64,000 nucleotides of DNA from Nocardia shimofusensis NBRC 100134. Its GTDB lineage: Bacteria > Actinomycetota > Actinomycetes > Mycobacteriales > Mycobacteriaceae. Position 1 is the stretch's first letter; each line of letters starts with the position of its first letter. The stretch is taken from the NCBI RefSeq assembly GCF_001613125.1, contig NZ_BDBT01000015.1, positions 1-64,000 on the forward strand, given 5' to 3'. Shown piece after piece: positions 1-8,159 of this stretch. Position numbers and translations under genes: made by a program. Under the pieces are notes generated by a model. It made no database searches. It saw only the letters and a list, made by a program, of their open reading frames with translations, and was not told where the DNA came from.

Positions 1-1947
1 GCGGTCCGGGGCCGACGAGGCGGGACCGTCCGGGGTCCGCCCGGGCTGCCCGGGAGCCGGGTCGGCGCGCGGTGCGTCGTTCGCGCCGCGCGCCGGGTCG
101 GCGGAACGGCTGTCGGCCTCGTCCGCGCGGCTCGGCGCGGTGCTGTCCTGCTGCGCGGGGGTGCTGTTGGGCTCTGCCGGGGTGCTGCTCGGCCCCGCCG
201 GGGTGCTGTTGTCCTGCTGCGCGGCGGCGGATTCCGCGCGCGGCGCGTTGTCCGATGGCGCGTCGGCGGTGCGGTCCGTGGCGGCGCTTCCCGGGTCGAC
301 AGCTCCCCCAGGCGTGTCGCCACTCGTCTCCGACCGGGTATTCGCGCCGTCCGTGCCCGCCTGGTTGTCGCCGTCGTTGTTGTCGGTCTTCGCGTCGCCG
401 GGCGGGGTGGGCGGGGCGGGCGGAGCCTCGCCTTCGGGCCGGGCGGGCGAATCGCTGTCACCGTCCTGCCCGGTGGTGTCCGAGCCGGGGTCGGTGGCGT
501 TCTCGGGCGTCGTCCCGGCCGCGGGCGAGGTCTGGGGGGCGGGGTCGCCGGTCGAGTCGGCTTCGGGACCGGCGGTGTCCGGGGCGGCGCCCTCGGGTGC
601 GAGACCCGCTCCGTCCGTGCCGCTCCCCGTCGGATCCGCGGCGCCGTCGGTGCCGGTCGGGTCGGCGCCGTTGGTCCCCGTCGGATCGGCGCCATTCGTG
701 CCGGTCGGGTCGGCGCGGTTGGTCCCGGTGGGATCGGCACCATTCGTGTTCGCCGGATCGGCACCGTTCGTGCCGGTCGGATCGGCACCATTCGTGTTCG
801 CCGGACCGGCACCGTTCGTGCCGGTCGGATCGGCACCATTCGTGTTCGCCGGACCGGCACCGTTCGTGCCGGTCGGATCGGCACCGTTGGTCCCCGCCGG
901 ATCAGCGCCGTTCGAGTTCGAGCCGAGGGGATCCGGAGTGCCGCCGATACGCGGTTCCGGGTCGGGTGGCGGCGCCGGATACCACTCGGGATGCCGGTTC
1001 TGATAAAAACCGTCGGCCAATGATCGGCTGGCGCCCGACATCGCGCCGTTCGACATGCCCGCGGTGAGCATTCGCGGGTCGAATTCGGTCTGCTTGGCGG
1101 TCTCCCACGCCTTGTCCCAGCCGTCCTGGTAGGCGTCGATCCCGAGCTGGGTCAACACGCTTCCGCCGAAGCCGGCCACCGATCCCACCAGACCGGCCGT
1201 CGTTCCGACCACCGCACCGTTGATCGAATGGTGCCCGAGGTTCGGCAGTTTCTTGCCGATCCAGTCGCCGAAGGGGCTTGCCGCACCCGCGCCCACCGCG
1301 GAACTCGCGGCGGTCACGGCGACCTGCTCCCAGTTCATGTTGTCGCGGTGGCCCGCCTGGACCTGGTAGCCCTGGATCGCCACTTCCTGGAAGGTGCCGA
1401 TGATGGTGTCGAGGGCGATGTGCCGGACCAGGAAACTCGCCGCCCGCTGGCCGACCAGTCTTGCGGTCAACTGCACGATCCGGTTCATCACCCGCTGGGC
1501 GAGGAGCCGGATTCCGACGCGAGTCAAGCCGATGGCCACGGCCTCCGCGGCGGGGGCGGTGGGCGGGAAGATCCACGCGGCCGCGATCTCCGCGGCGAGC
1601 AGCGCCAGCGAGCTGATCATCATCAGCTGGGCGTATTCGATCTCGGTGCCCACGTCGTCGGCGGAATCGCCGATCTGGTCGAAGAACTTCGCCAGTTGCT
1701 CCAGCGAATTGTCACCGCTGCGCAGCGCGTCGAAGGACTTAAACATCTTCTCCATGCCCTCGCCCTGCGGGTAGGCCGCGAGGGTGGTGCTCTTGGCGTG
1801 GTCGATGTCGCCCAGGATTTCCCGCAGGCCGTTCGCCGCGGTGCGCCAGTCGCCGGCGATGTCCCACATACCCTCGGGTTCGCCCGCAGGCCAGTCGGAG
1901 CCGGCCACCCATTCCAGCCACCGCAGGTAGCCGGGCAGCTCAGCCAT
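1..1947 (-). CDS. CpnT-like ESX polymorphic toxin, N-terminal part (C-terminus beyond window)
   Basis: The ATG at 1947 begins MAELPGYLRWLEWVAG and the frame stays open to base 1, giving 649 codons without a stop; the C-terminal effector lies off the left edge. Residues 1-300 form an alpha-helical WXG100-like/CpnT N-terminal domain, clearly paralogous to the toxin starting at 9169 (both share the W..G.DWP segment, a helical bundle and a Gly/Ala-rich region ending in FDPR). After about residue 340 comes an Asn/Gly/Asp/Pro/Thr-rich linker of octapeptide repeats of the TNGADPTG type, then more low-complexity Ser/Asp/Pro/Ala sequence. The gene is 15 bp downstream of the YbaB-like gene and probably in the EspG/WXG operon. 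Family knowledge says such proteins are exported by type VII secretion. The toxic activity cannot be read from this window. Confidence 0.85.
   Translation of the reverse strand, partial: MAELPGYLRWLEWVAGSDWPAGEPEGMWDIAGDWRTAANGLREILGDIDHAKSTTLAAYPQGEGMEKMFKSFDALRSGDNSLEQLAKFFDQIGDSADDVGTEIEYAQLMMISSLALLAAEIAAAWIFPPTAPAAEAVAIGLTRVGIRLLAQRVMNRIVQLTARLVGQRAASFLVRHIALDTIIGTFQEVAIQGYQVQAGHRDNMNWEQVAVTAASSAVGAGAASPFGDWIGKKLPNLGHHSINGAVVGTTAGLVGSVAGFGGSVLTQLGIDAYQDGWDKAWETAKQTEFDPRMLTAGMSNGAMSGASRSLADGFYQNRHPEWYPAPPPDPEPRIGGTPDPLGSNSNGADPAGTNGADPTGTNGAGPANTNGADPTGTNGAGPANTNGADPTGTNGADPANTNGADPTGTNRADPTGTNGADPTGTNGADPTGTDGAADPTGSGTDGAGLAPEGAAPDTAGPEADSTGDPAPQTSPAAGTTPENATDPGSDTTGQDGDSDSPARPEGEAPPAPPTPPGDAKTDNNDGDNQAGTDGANTRSETSGDTPGGAVDPGSAATDRTADAPSDNAPRAESAAAQQDNSTPAGPSSTPAEPNSTPAQQDSTAPSRADEADSRSADPARGANDAPRADPAPGQPGRTPDGPASSAPDR
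645..915. repeat. 24-bp coding tandem repeat in toxin linker
   Basis: About eleven degenerate 24-bp units, with a partly visible 48-bp higher-order period, encode the alternating octapeptides TNGADPTG and TNGAGPAN of the minus-strand toxin. The period keeps the reading frame, so length change would add or remove whole octapeptides. The repeats are direct and contiguous with no spacers, so this is a coding minisatellite and not a CRISPR array. Confidence 0.85.
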
Positions 1948-1962
1948 CAGTGCCTACCACGG

Positions 1963-2478
1963 TCACCAACCGGAATCGGTGACTCCACGGTCACGCTCCA
2001 CCGGATCGACCGCCTCGACATCGGTGAACCGCAGCGCCTTCGACTCCTCGTCGGATTCGGTCGTCGACCGCTCCCTGGCCGACGGCGGCGCCGTCGAGAC
2101 GACCGGCGCGACCGGTATCGCGGCGCCGAGATCCGGCATGCCCTCGACGAGATCGGAGAGTTTGGGCAATCGCGCGCGACGGTCCCGCAGCGTGGACATG
2201 AGCTCCTGCCCGCGCCGGGAGACGTCGGCGGCCGCCTGCTGCGCCGCGTCGGTGACCGCCTTCGCGATCTCGGGATAGGTCAGTTCCTCGATGGCCGAGC
2301 CGAATTTGGTCTCGATCACCACACCGTCGGCGTTGACCGTGACAGTGACCTGCTTGCGGATCGTGGCGGTGGCCGTCAACTGGGCGCGGTCCCGCTGGAC
2401 GCGCGCGATCACCCTCATCTGCTGCTGGACCTCGTCCAGCACCGACAGCATCTCGGCTTTCGCGAACTCGTTGGTCAT
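1963..2478 (-). CDS. YbaB/EbfC-family protein of the ESX locus
   Basis: This 171-residue protein starts with MTNEFAKAEMLSVLDEVQQQ, a long N-terminal helix typical of YbaB/EbfC proteins. The beta segment VTVTVNADGVVIETKFG and a second helix (LTYPEIAKAVTDAAQQAA) follow at about residues 45-90. The C-terminal third is variable and acidic, ending GVTDSGW. YbaB proteins are small nucleoid-associated dimers, but copies inside actinobacterial ESX loci are of unknown role and may be secretion-linked. It lies 14 bp after the WXG100-like gene and 15 bp before the toxin, so the three are probably co-transcribed. A paralogue is at 7053-7583 and ends VTDQGW. Confidence 0.85.
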   Translation of the reverse strand: MTNEFAKAEMLSVLDEVQQQMRVIARVQRDRAQLTATATIRKQVTVTVNADGVVIETKFGSAIEELTYPEIAKAVTDAAQQAAADVSRRGQELMSTLRDRRARLPKLSDLVEGMPDLGAAIPVAPVVSTAPPSARERSTTESDEESKALRFTDVEAVDPVERDRGVTDSGW

Positions 2479-2492
2479 CTACGCGGACCGAT

Positions 2493-2804
2493 CTACGTCG
2501 TGTACTGGTTGCCGTTGCCGTGATCCATCTTTCGCAACTCCCGGGCGGCGTCGGTCTGCGTCTTGCTGAAGTTGCCGAAGCTGGTCGCCATGTTCTCGGC
2601 GCTCTTCTCCAGGTTCTCCCTCGACTTCGTATACCCGTGGTCGCCCTCGGCGAACTGCTTGCCCAACTTGTCGTTGCCCCAGGGTTCGCCACGCGAGGCC
2701 AGCGAGGTCGCCAGGGTGTTCAGCACACCGTTGATCCGATCGCGGACTTCGCCGGTCGCCTGCGCCGCCTTGTCGAGCAGCGGCGGATAGTTCTCGACAG
2801 TCAT
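2493..2804 (-). CDS. WXG100-like type VII secretion substrate/partner
   Basis: A 103-residue, mostly alpha-helical protein, the usual size for WXG100 proteins. The helix-turn-helix core carries a W-G turn (GEPWGNDKLGKQFAEGDHGY, about residues 40-60) flanked by two amphipathic helices. No canonical YxxxD/E secretion signal is visible at the C-terminus, so it may leave as a heterodimer with a partner that has one. Start ATG at 2804 is preceded by a GAGG-type ribosome binding site. It sits between espG and the YbaB-like gene; the order WXG - YbaB - toxin is repeated at 6732-14970. Confidence 0.85.
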   Translation of the reverse strand: MTVENYPPLLDKAAQATGEVRDRINGVLNTLATSLASRGEPWGNDKLGKQFAEGDHGYTKSRENLEKSAENMATSFGNFSKTQTDAARELRKMDHGNGNQYTT

Positions 2805-2923
2805 GCCCTCGACTCCTCGACACTCGCACCGATCCCTCGACGGTGCCGGAGGCGGGCGACCGAGCGGTATCGGCAGCGTGAACGCAAGGTGCCGTGCTAT
2901 TTACAGTCGGGCGCGCGAGGCGA

Positions 2924-3721
2924 TCAGCCCCGCATCTCCCAGTGGCTCTCGGTGCGCGCGAGCATGTCCTCGATGACGTCGTCGACCTTCTTGGTCAGCC
3001 ACTTGCGTCCCATTCCGACGGCAAGCGGTGCGACAGCGGGTAATTCGATCACGTAGCGGCCGTCACCGGGCAGATCGCGCCACACCAGGATGTGCTCGAC
3101 GAGACCGCGCGGTCCGTACATGGAGTGGCCCTGATGCACGGTAATGGCGCCGGTCCGATCGGCCGGAGTCTCGAAGAATCTTCTGCTGCGGCTGATTTCG
3201 GGGTCATCTGCGGTCTCGGTGACCAGCGAACGCGGAAGTTCGTATTCCTGCATGACATCCACCTGATCGGCGACGAGGGGAATCGTGCCCGCCCGTCCCG
3301 CATCGACCCCCGGCGGGAGCAAATTCACGATCGCCTCCGCCAGGCCGCGCGGTCCACAGTCCATGACGGTGTAACCGCCACTGTGACCGATGGTTTCGCC
3401 GGGCTTCTGAACGACGAGATACCCGTGCGCCCCGGTGCGGCCGGCACGCGCGCGAACCCACAGCTTCGGATCGTCGCGCCCGCGGTCGTGCCAGCTGAGG
3501 ACCCGGACGGAGACCTCGGGACGGACCAACACCCGAGTCATCTCGGCGAACCTCGGGTCGCCCGTGGCGCGCAACCGTTCCCAGGTCGATATCTTCTGAC
3601 GCTCGTAGTCGTCGGCGGACTCCGCGCGGCCCTGGTACGTCAGCGGCGGCGGAATATGGCTGTCGGCGTGGCGTTCACAGAGCACCCGGAACTCGAGGTC
3701 GGTCAGTTCCCAGCTGTGCAT
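2924..3721 (-). CDS. ESX secretion-associated protein EspG
   Basis: The 265-residue protein begins MHSWELTDLEFRVLCERH, as EspG proteins do, and has the conserved mixed alpha/beta layout of the family, including VSVRVLSWHDRGRDDPKLWVR-like strands near residues 70-90. EspG is a cytosolic chaperone that binds PE-PPE type or related ESX substrates and keeps them soluble before secretion. I chose the ATG at 3721 because its A overlaps the TGA of the upstream substrate gene (TGATG), a sign of translational coupling; a longer upstream extension in this frame is only read-through of that gene. The likely client is the 685-residue protein directly upstream. Confidence 0.88.
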   Translation of the reverse strand: MHSWELTDLEFRVLCERHADSHIPPPLTYQGRAESADDYERQKISTWERLRATGDPRFAEMTRVLVRPEVSVRVLSWHDRGRDDPKLWVRARAGRTGAHGYLVVQKPGETIGHSGGYTVMDCGPRGLAEAIVNLLPPGVDAGRAGTIPLVADQVDVMQEYELPRSLVTETADDPEISRSRRFFETPADRTGAITVHQGHSMYGPRGLVEHILVWRDLPGDGRYVIELPAVAPLAVGMGRKWLTKKVDDVIEDMLARTESHWEMRG

Positions 3722-5778
3722 CAGGGCCGGACCGCCGGGCGGGACTCGCCGAGCGATTCCTCCTCCGCCACCAGTTGTTCCGTACCGAAGTCGATCTGCC
3801 GGATCAGCGGCTCCGAGCCGGTGGATCGCGCGATCACGCCGGGGACCACCGCGCCGCTCTCGGTCTCGGAAGATACGCCCGCCCCCCATGAAGCGTCCGA
3901 AATCGTGGCATCGGCGTCACCGGAAACCGGTGCCGGGGAGAACTTGTCCGGAGTCGAGAAGAGGTTCAGCGGAACATCCGGTAGGGCAGCGCGCGGGAAC
4001 AGGTGCGTCGAGTGCTCGGCTGCTGATCCCGAGCCGAAGTACGCCCCGGTCTCTTTCGACTCGACCTCTTTCGACGCCGTATGCGCGGCGATCGCTTCCT
4101 CGGGTATTCCGAGCAACCCGGCGAGTGGGCGCAGTTCCGGGTGCTCGGCGATCAACTGCGTGAGCTGCGGCGATTCGGCCAAGGCGGCGCGCAGGTCCGG
4201 GAACTTCTCCAAGAGCCCGCTCAGCGGGCCGAGATCGGGACCGCCGGAGACGGGGTGCAGTTGCTGCAACGACTCCAAGAGGGTGGGTAGCGCCTGCGCC
4301 AACGCGGGCGCCGTCGAGGACAGGGCGCTCACCAGTGAACTGAGCATCTGCGCGGCGCTCTGTCCCGCGCCGGTGTCCTGCGAACCGGGGGCGGGTGAGC
4401 CATTCCCCGGTGAGCCCGCACCCCCCGGCGACTTCCCGGGCCCCGGGGCGCCGGCTCCGGGAGTTTGGCTGTTCTGGTTGTTCTTCGGATCGTTCTGGTT
4501 GCCCTTGGGGTCGTTCTGATTCTTCGGATCGTCCCCGACGGCCTTGGGCTCTTTCTGGTTCTTCGGATCGTCTTTGAGGGCCTCGGGCGTGCTCGCGGGT
4601 GCCATGTTCTGAGTGGGACCGCCCTGGCCTGGTCCCGCGCCCGGCCCCGCGCCCGGCCCCGCGCCCGGCCCCGCGCCTGGTCCCGCGCCCGGATTCTGTC
4701 CCGGATTCTGTCCCGGATCCGTCTTCGCATTCGGGTCCTGCTTTGCGGGGTCCACCTTCGGCGGCGCGGGAGGCGCGCCGGGAACCGGCGGGCCTTCCAG
4801 CCCGGGGAACTGCTTTTCGGAGGCGCGCGCACCCGTTCCGTAATACTTGTCGAAGTCCTCCCGGATATGGTCCAACTGCCCCGAGCCGCACGGTTCTTCC
4901 GCTTCGGTCGGCATGTGCTTCTCGGTCAGATCCAGCCAGTCGGCGGTGTATTCGTAGTTCAATTCCAGCGCGCGGGAAGCATCGCTGAGCGCGAGCACCG
5001 TCCCGGCGTATTTTCCGATCGCCGCGAGCGCCTGCTCGCCGCCCTCACTTTCCCAGCTGTCGGCGGTGATCTGCTTGAGGCCGTCCATGAGCTGCGTGGC
5101 TTCGTTGTTGGCCCGCTTGGCGATCTCCCCCCATATCGGAGCCCGGACCATCAGGCTCTCGGCCTCGATGGCCTGGCCGACCTTGTACAGATCTTCCCAA
5201 CTCAAGGTTTCGCCCGCTTCCGGCCTGGCGGCGATGGGCACTGCCGTACCGAGCTTCACGCCTTCGGGTTTGACGAGCCCTTCCGGGACCTTCAAGTCCT
5301 GGTGATACCCGCCACCGTTGGAAACGGGCGTCTTGTGATAGGTGCCGCTATCGAGATCCCACTCGCCATCCTTCTTGCCGGGCAACTTCCAGGGAATGGA
5401 CTCCGCGCCGGGGTCGGTCTTCACGTCTTTGAGAGCGTCGAGAGTCGCCGCGGATTCCTGCTCGTTCTTCTTGTACAGATGGTCGGCGTTCTGGAAGAGC
5501 TCGATCAGATCCTGCAATGTCTTGATGTGATTGCCGAGCTGCTCATAGAAATTGCCCGCGGCTTCGTTGAAACCGTGGGCGAGACGCCCGCCCGAAGGCA
5601 GATCACCGAAGTCCTTCTGCGTCAGCTTGTCCATACCGACACTGTCGAAGAGCGCCTTGTAGCCCTTGAACGCGGCGATGGCGTCGGAGCAGGCTTTCGC
5701 GGCCGCGAGGGCGGCGCCGGGAGCGACCTTGACCTTGCGCGACTTCGCCAACCCTGACCAGGCTGTGTTCTCTCCCAC
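3721..5778 (-). CDS. Large Pro/Gly-rich ESX substrate (PPE/EspB-like organisation)
   Basis: A 685-residue protein read from a GTG at 5778 with GAGGAG eight bases upstream; the frame is open further up but without a comparable binding site. Residues 1-130 form helical hairpins and end in YKKNE (about Tyr102-Glu106), a match to the type VII signal YxxxD/E. A second helical region (about 200-310) contains WESEGGEQALAAIGKYAG. Residues 330-470 are low complexity: GAGP repeats (12-bp DNA period near 4630-4690), then NQNDPK-type repeats. A helical segment at about 480-560 and an acidic tail follow. No recognised enzyme motif. It is coupled to espG, whose product probably chaperones it. Function is unknown; a secreted structural or effector protein is inferred. 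Confidence 0.75.
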   Translation of the reverse strand: MGENTAWSGLAKSRKVKVAPGAALAAAKACSDAIAAFKGYKALFDSVGMDKLTQKDFGDLPSGGRLAHGFNEAAGNFYEQLGNHIKTLQDLIELFQNADHLYKKNEQESAATLDALKDVKTDPGAESIPWKLPGKKDGEWDLDSGTYHKTPVSNGGGYHQDLKVPEGLVKPEGVKLGTAVPIAARPEAGETLSWEDLYKVGQAIEAESLMVRAPIWGEIAKRANNEATQLMDGLKQITADSWESEGGEQALAAIGKYAGTVLALSDASRALELNYEYTADWLDLTEKHMPTEAEEPCGSGQLDHIREDFDKYYGTGARASEKQFPGLEGPPVPGAPPAPPKVDPAKQDPNAKTDPGQNPGQNPGAGPGAGPGAGPGAGPGAGPGQGGPTQNMAPASTPEALKDDPKNQKEPKAVGDDPKNQNDPKGNQNDPKNNQNSQTPGAGAPGPGKSPGGAGSPGNGSPAPGSQDTGAGQSAAQMLSSLVSALSSTAPALAQALPTLLESLQQLHPVSGGPDLGPLSGLLEKFPDLRAALAESPQLTQLIAEHPELRPLAGLLGIPEEAIAAHTASKEVESKETGAYFGSGSAAEHSTHLFPRAALPDVPLNLFSTPDKFSPAPVSGDADATISDASWGAGVSSETESGAVVPGVIARSTGSEPLIRQIDFGTEQLVAEEESLGESRPAVRP

Positions 5779-6005
5779 GCCGATACTCCTCGATACCTGC
5801 CACCGACCGCCCCGGGGCACCTTAAGCTCGATCAGTGACGAGTCTATGACACCGCGGTGAATCATCGGCGGGAGATGTCTCGGGCTCGTCGACGAAAGAG
5901 GCTGTCGCACTTGCCGATAACAACCGGCGCACCTGTTTGCCGGTATCGACGTGACCCGTTCCGACCTGGCCGCGGCGGGGCATCCCGAGATGGGAAGATC
6001 ACCCG

Positions 6006-6437
6006 ATGCGGGTACTCCTCCAGCGTGTCAGCTCCGCCCAGGTCACCGTCGACGGTGAGCTCGTCGGCCGGATAGAACCCGACCCACAGGGTCTCGTCGC
6101 GCTCGTCGGCGTCACGCACGGCGACACGGTCGACACCGCGCGCGCCCTGGCGGAGAAGTCGTGGCGGTTGCGCGTCCTCGACGGAGAACGATCGGCGGCG
6201 GAGACGAACGCACCGATCCTGGTCGTCAGCCAGTTCACGTTGTACGCCGACACCGCCAAGGGCCGCCGCCCGTCCTGGTCAGCGGCCGCGCCGGGAGCGG
6301 TGGCGGAACCGCTCGTCGAGGCGTTCGCCGAGACACTGCGCGCACTGGGCGCGACCGTCGCCACCGGCCGCTTCGGCGCGCACATGCGTATCGAACTCGT
6401 CAACGACGGTCCGGTCACCGTCCTGCTGGAAGGGTGA
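6006..6437 (+). CDS. dtd: D-aminoacyl-tRNA deacylase
   Basis: The 143-residue protein MRVLLQRVSSAQVTVDGELV matches DTD in length and throughout its sequence. It has the SQFTLYAD segment (about residues 75-82) and the C-terminal NDGPVTV segment, which holds the Gly-cisPro pair that gives the enzyme its chirality filter. It hydrolyses D-amino acids (and glycine from mischarged tRNA) off tRNA in the cytosol. It stands alone between two type VII modules, with GGGAAG a few bases before the start. The gene ends at a TGA that directly abuts a decayed coding fragment (6438-6576). Confidence 0.95.
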   Translation: MRVLLQRVSSAQVTVDGELVGRIEPDPQGLVALVGVTHGDTVDTARALAEKSWRLRVLDGERSAAETNAPILVVSQFTLYADTAKGRRPSWSAAAPGAVAEPLVEAFAETLRALGATVATGRFGAHMRIELVNDGPVTVLLEG

Positions 6438-6576
6438 GGCGGACCTACCGACCTCCGCCCTGACGACCGCGACCACCTGTGACGAACTGTGCCGCTACGA
6501 GGACGGCACGCCGACCCGGTACGCGCCGCTGATCGATCACGACCACGTGCTGCATTTCCGTACCGAATCTCCCTGA
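6438..6576 (+). pseudogene. Remnant of the C-terminus of the 30470-31993 protein family
   Basis: Starting right after the dtd stop, one frame reads ...TTCDELCRYEDGTPTRYA then PLIDHDHVLHFRTESP and TGA. The gene at 30470-31993 ends with TTYELCRYDQGKPIQYA, about 60 further residues, then PLIDHDHVLFFRTDPAN. The remnant therefore keeps two conserved blocks and has lost the sequence between them, with no start codon or ribosome binding site of its own. Nucleotide identity is obvious in both blocks. This is seen directly; that it is the relic of a deleted paralogue is inference. Confidence 0.75.
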
Positions 6577-6731
6577 CGGGCAGGTGATCCCACCTCCGAC
6601 TCGCCCGGCCGCGGTTCGATCCACCCCTGCTCTGACAGCGGATGTTCTCCTTGAGTTCACTTTCCGGCTGTGGCACAGTCAAGTGTTCACGTGTTGTCGT
6701 CCGGCAGACGCGACCCGGAGGGGAGTCCACC

Positions 6732-7037
6732 ATGAGCAGAGTTCGAGTGACCTCGCAGAGCGTGGCGAAGCTCGCGGGGGACGTGGAGGGGTTCGGCGGC
6801 CGGCTGCGTAAGATCGCCGACGCGGCCGAGGCGGCCCTCTCCCCGAAGAGTTCGGCGTGGGGCGACGACAAGTTCGGCAGCGAGTTCGCCGACAAGGGCA
6901 AGTTCGACGGCAGCGCGACGACCATGCGCGACAACACCCGCAAGATCGCCGACACCTTCGACAACCTGGCCGAAGGGCTCTCCGACGCCGCGCGCGGGCT
7001 CCGGCGCACCGAACGCGCCAACACCTTGCGGTTCTAG
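6732..7037 (+). CDS. WXG100-like type VII secretion protein
   Basis: A 101-residue helical protein MSRVRVTSQSVAKLAGDVEG with the W-G turn SSAWGDDKFGSEFADKGKFD at about residues 40-60. It is similar in layout to the WXG100-like protein at 2493-2804. The ATG at 6732 follows GGAGGGGA by eight bases. It is 15 bp before the YbaB-like gene at 7053 and repeats the WXG-YbaB gene order of the minus-strand module. No YxxxD/E motif is visible at the C-terminus (ends RANTLRF). Probable secretion partner of the toxin at 9169. Confidence 0.85.
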   Translation: MSRVRVTSQSVAKLAGDVEGFGGRLRKIADAAEAALSPKSSAWGDDKFGSEFADKGKFDGSATTMRDNTRKIADTFDNLAEGLSDAARGLRRTERANTLRF

Positions 7038-7052
7038 GTCGGAGGGGCGAGG

Positions 7053-7583
7053 GTGCCGAACGAATTCGCCCGGCAGGCGACCTCCGACATCCTGGACGGG
7101 TTCGCCGCGCAGATGCGCGCCGTCGCGGCGGCCGCGCAGCAGCGCGCCGAATTGACAGCGACGGCGTTCGCGCAGGGCAAACGGGTCAAGGTCACTGTGA
7201 ACGCCGACGGCGTCGTGCTGGAGACCCGCTTCTCCCCCCACATCGGCGACCTCACCTACGACGAGATCGCGCGAGCCGTGACCACCGCCGCCCAGGAGGC
7301 CGCCAAAGAGGCGGCGAAGAAGGTGGAGGCACTGGTGGCGCCGATCAACGAGCAGCGCGCCCGCATGCCGAAGCTCTCGGATCTGATCGACAACCTGCCG
7401 GATCTCGAGTCACAGCACCCGGTCATCCCGCCGGCCTCCACGGTCCCGCTGAGCGCCAGGAAGCACGCCGCGGGCGACCCGGACACCGGCGGAACCGACC
7501 CGGACGCCGCCGGTGCCGAGTCGGCGGAGGAGTACCGAGCGCGGTGGGACAGCCGGGGCAGCGTCACCGACCAGGGCTGGTGA
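7053..7583 (+). CDS. YbaB/EbfC-family protein of the ESX locus, paralogue 2
   Basis: A GTG start gives 176 residues. MPNEFARQATSDILDGFAAQM is followed by the beta segment VKVTVNADGVVLETRFS and helix LTYDEIARAVTTAAQEAAKEA, matching the paralogue at 1963-2478. The shared block RARMPKLSDLIDNLPDL also occurs there as RARLPKLSDLVEGMPDL. The tail ends GSVTDQGW, again like the paralogue. The two proteins are conserved in the N-terminal half and at the last eight residues but not between. Its role in the ESX locus is unknown. Confidence 0.85.
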   Translation: MPNEFARQATSDILDGFAAQMRAVAAAAQQRAELTATAFAQGKRVKVTVNADGVVLETRFSPHIGDLTYDEIARAVTTAAQEAAKEAAKKVEALVAPINEQRARMPKLSDLIDNLPDLESQHPVIPPASTVPLSARKHAAGDPDTGGTDPDAAGAESAEEYRARWDSRGSVTDQGW

Positions 7584-7589
7584 ACGCCC

Positions 7590-8159
7590 TCACCAGGTCG
7601 ACAGAGTCCCCGCGTAGTGGTCGCGGATCGCCTCGAGCCGCGCGCGGGTGAACCTGCCGGGCTCCCGCTCGTACACCGCCCGCCCGTCCATCGACGAGAA
7701 CGCCGTCGCCGGGACCGCCTGCGCGGAGTCGGGCAGGAACTTCAGCACCTCCTCGACGGCGGCGAGCGCGGTCGCCAGCGTGTGCCGGGCCGCGCGCCTG
7801 CCGCGGTCGTCGAGGTTCGCGCCGCGCTCGGGCACCTGGCGCGCGCACTGGTCCGAATACCACAGCCACATACCGGGATCGAGTAGTTCGGAAGGGTTGT
7901 CGGCGCCGAACCGGACGGTGTCCGTGGGCGGCGGCAGCACCTGGTCGGGCATGCGGAACTCGTACTGCCGGGTGGTGCCGCAGCCGGCGCATTCTCCGCT
8001 GTAGCGACTGGCGAGTTCGCCGTCCACGGTGACCACGGCACTGCGGAACGCGCAGTCGGCGGTCCCGCACACGTGACACGGCTGCAGCCGCAGGAAGAGC
8101 CTGGCCTCGGCGTTCGTTCTGGCCGGCGGAAGAGTCTGTGGCACAGCCGCTCCCCTCAC
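7590..8159 (-). CDS. Cys-rich hypothetical protein, ESX locus accessory
   Basis: The 189-residue protein has two zinc-knuckle-like pairs near the N-terminus, CHVCGTADC and CAGCGTTRQYEF (about residues 28-65), followed by an alpha-helical domain with DPGMWLWYSDQCARQVPE. I do not recognise the family. The start is GTG at 8159, overlapping the upstream stop as GTGA, so it is translationally coupled to the zinc-finger gene at 8156-8851. It runs convergently to the YbaB-like gene, six bases away. A zinc-ribbon plus helical domain suggests protein or nucleic acid binding; this is inference. Confidence 0.7.
   Translation of the reverse strand: MRGAAVPQTLPPARTNAEARLFLRLQPCHVCGTADCAFRSAVVTVDGELASRYSGECAGCGTTRQYEFRMPDQVLPPPTDTVRFGADNPSELLDPGMWLWYSDQCARQVPERGANLDDRGRRAARHTLATALAAVEEVLKFLPDSAQAVPATAFSSMDGRAVYEREPGRFTRARLEAIRDHYAGTLSTW

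Noticed and set aside
645..915. Possible CRISPR-like repeats
   Set aside because: Units are contiguous, in frame and encode octapeptides of a protein; there are no spacers and no cas genes.
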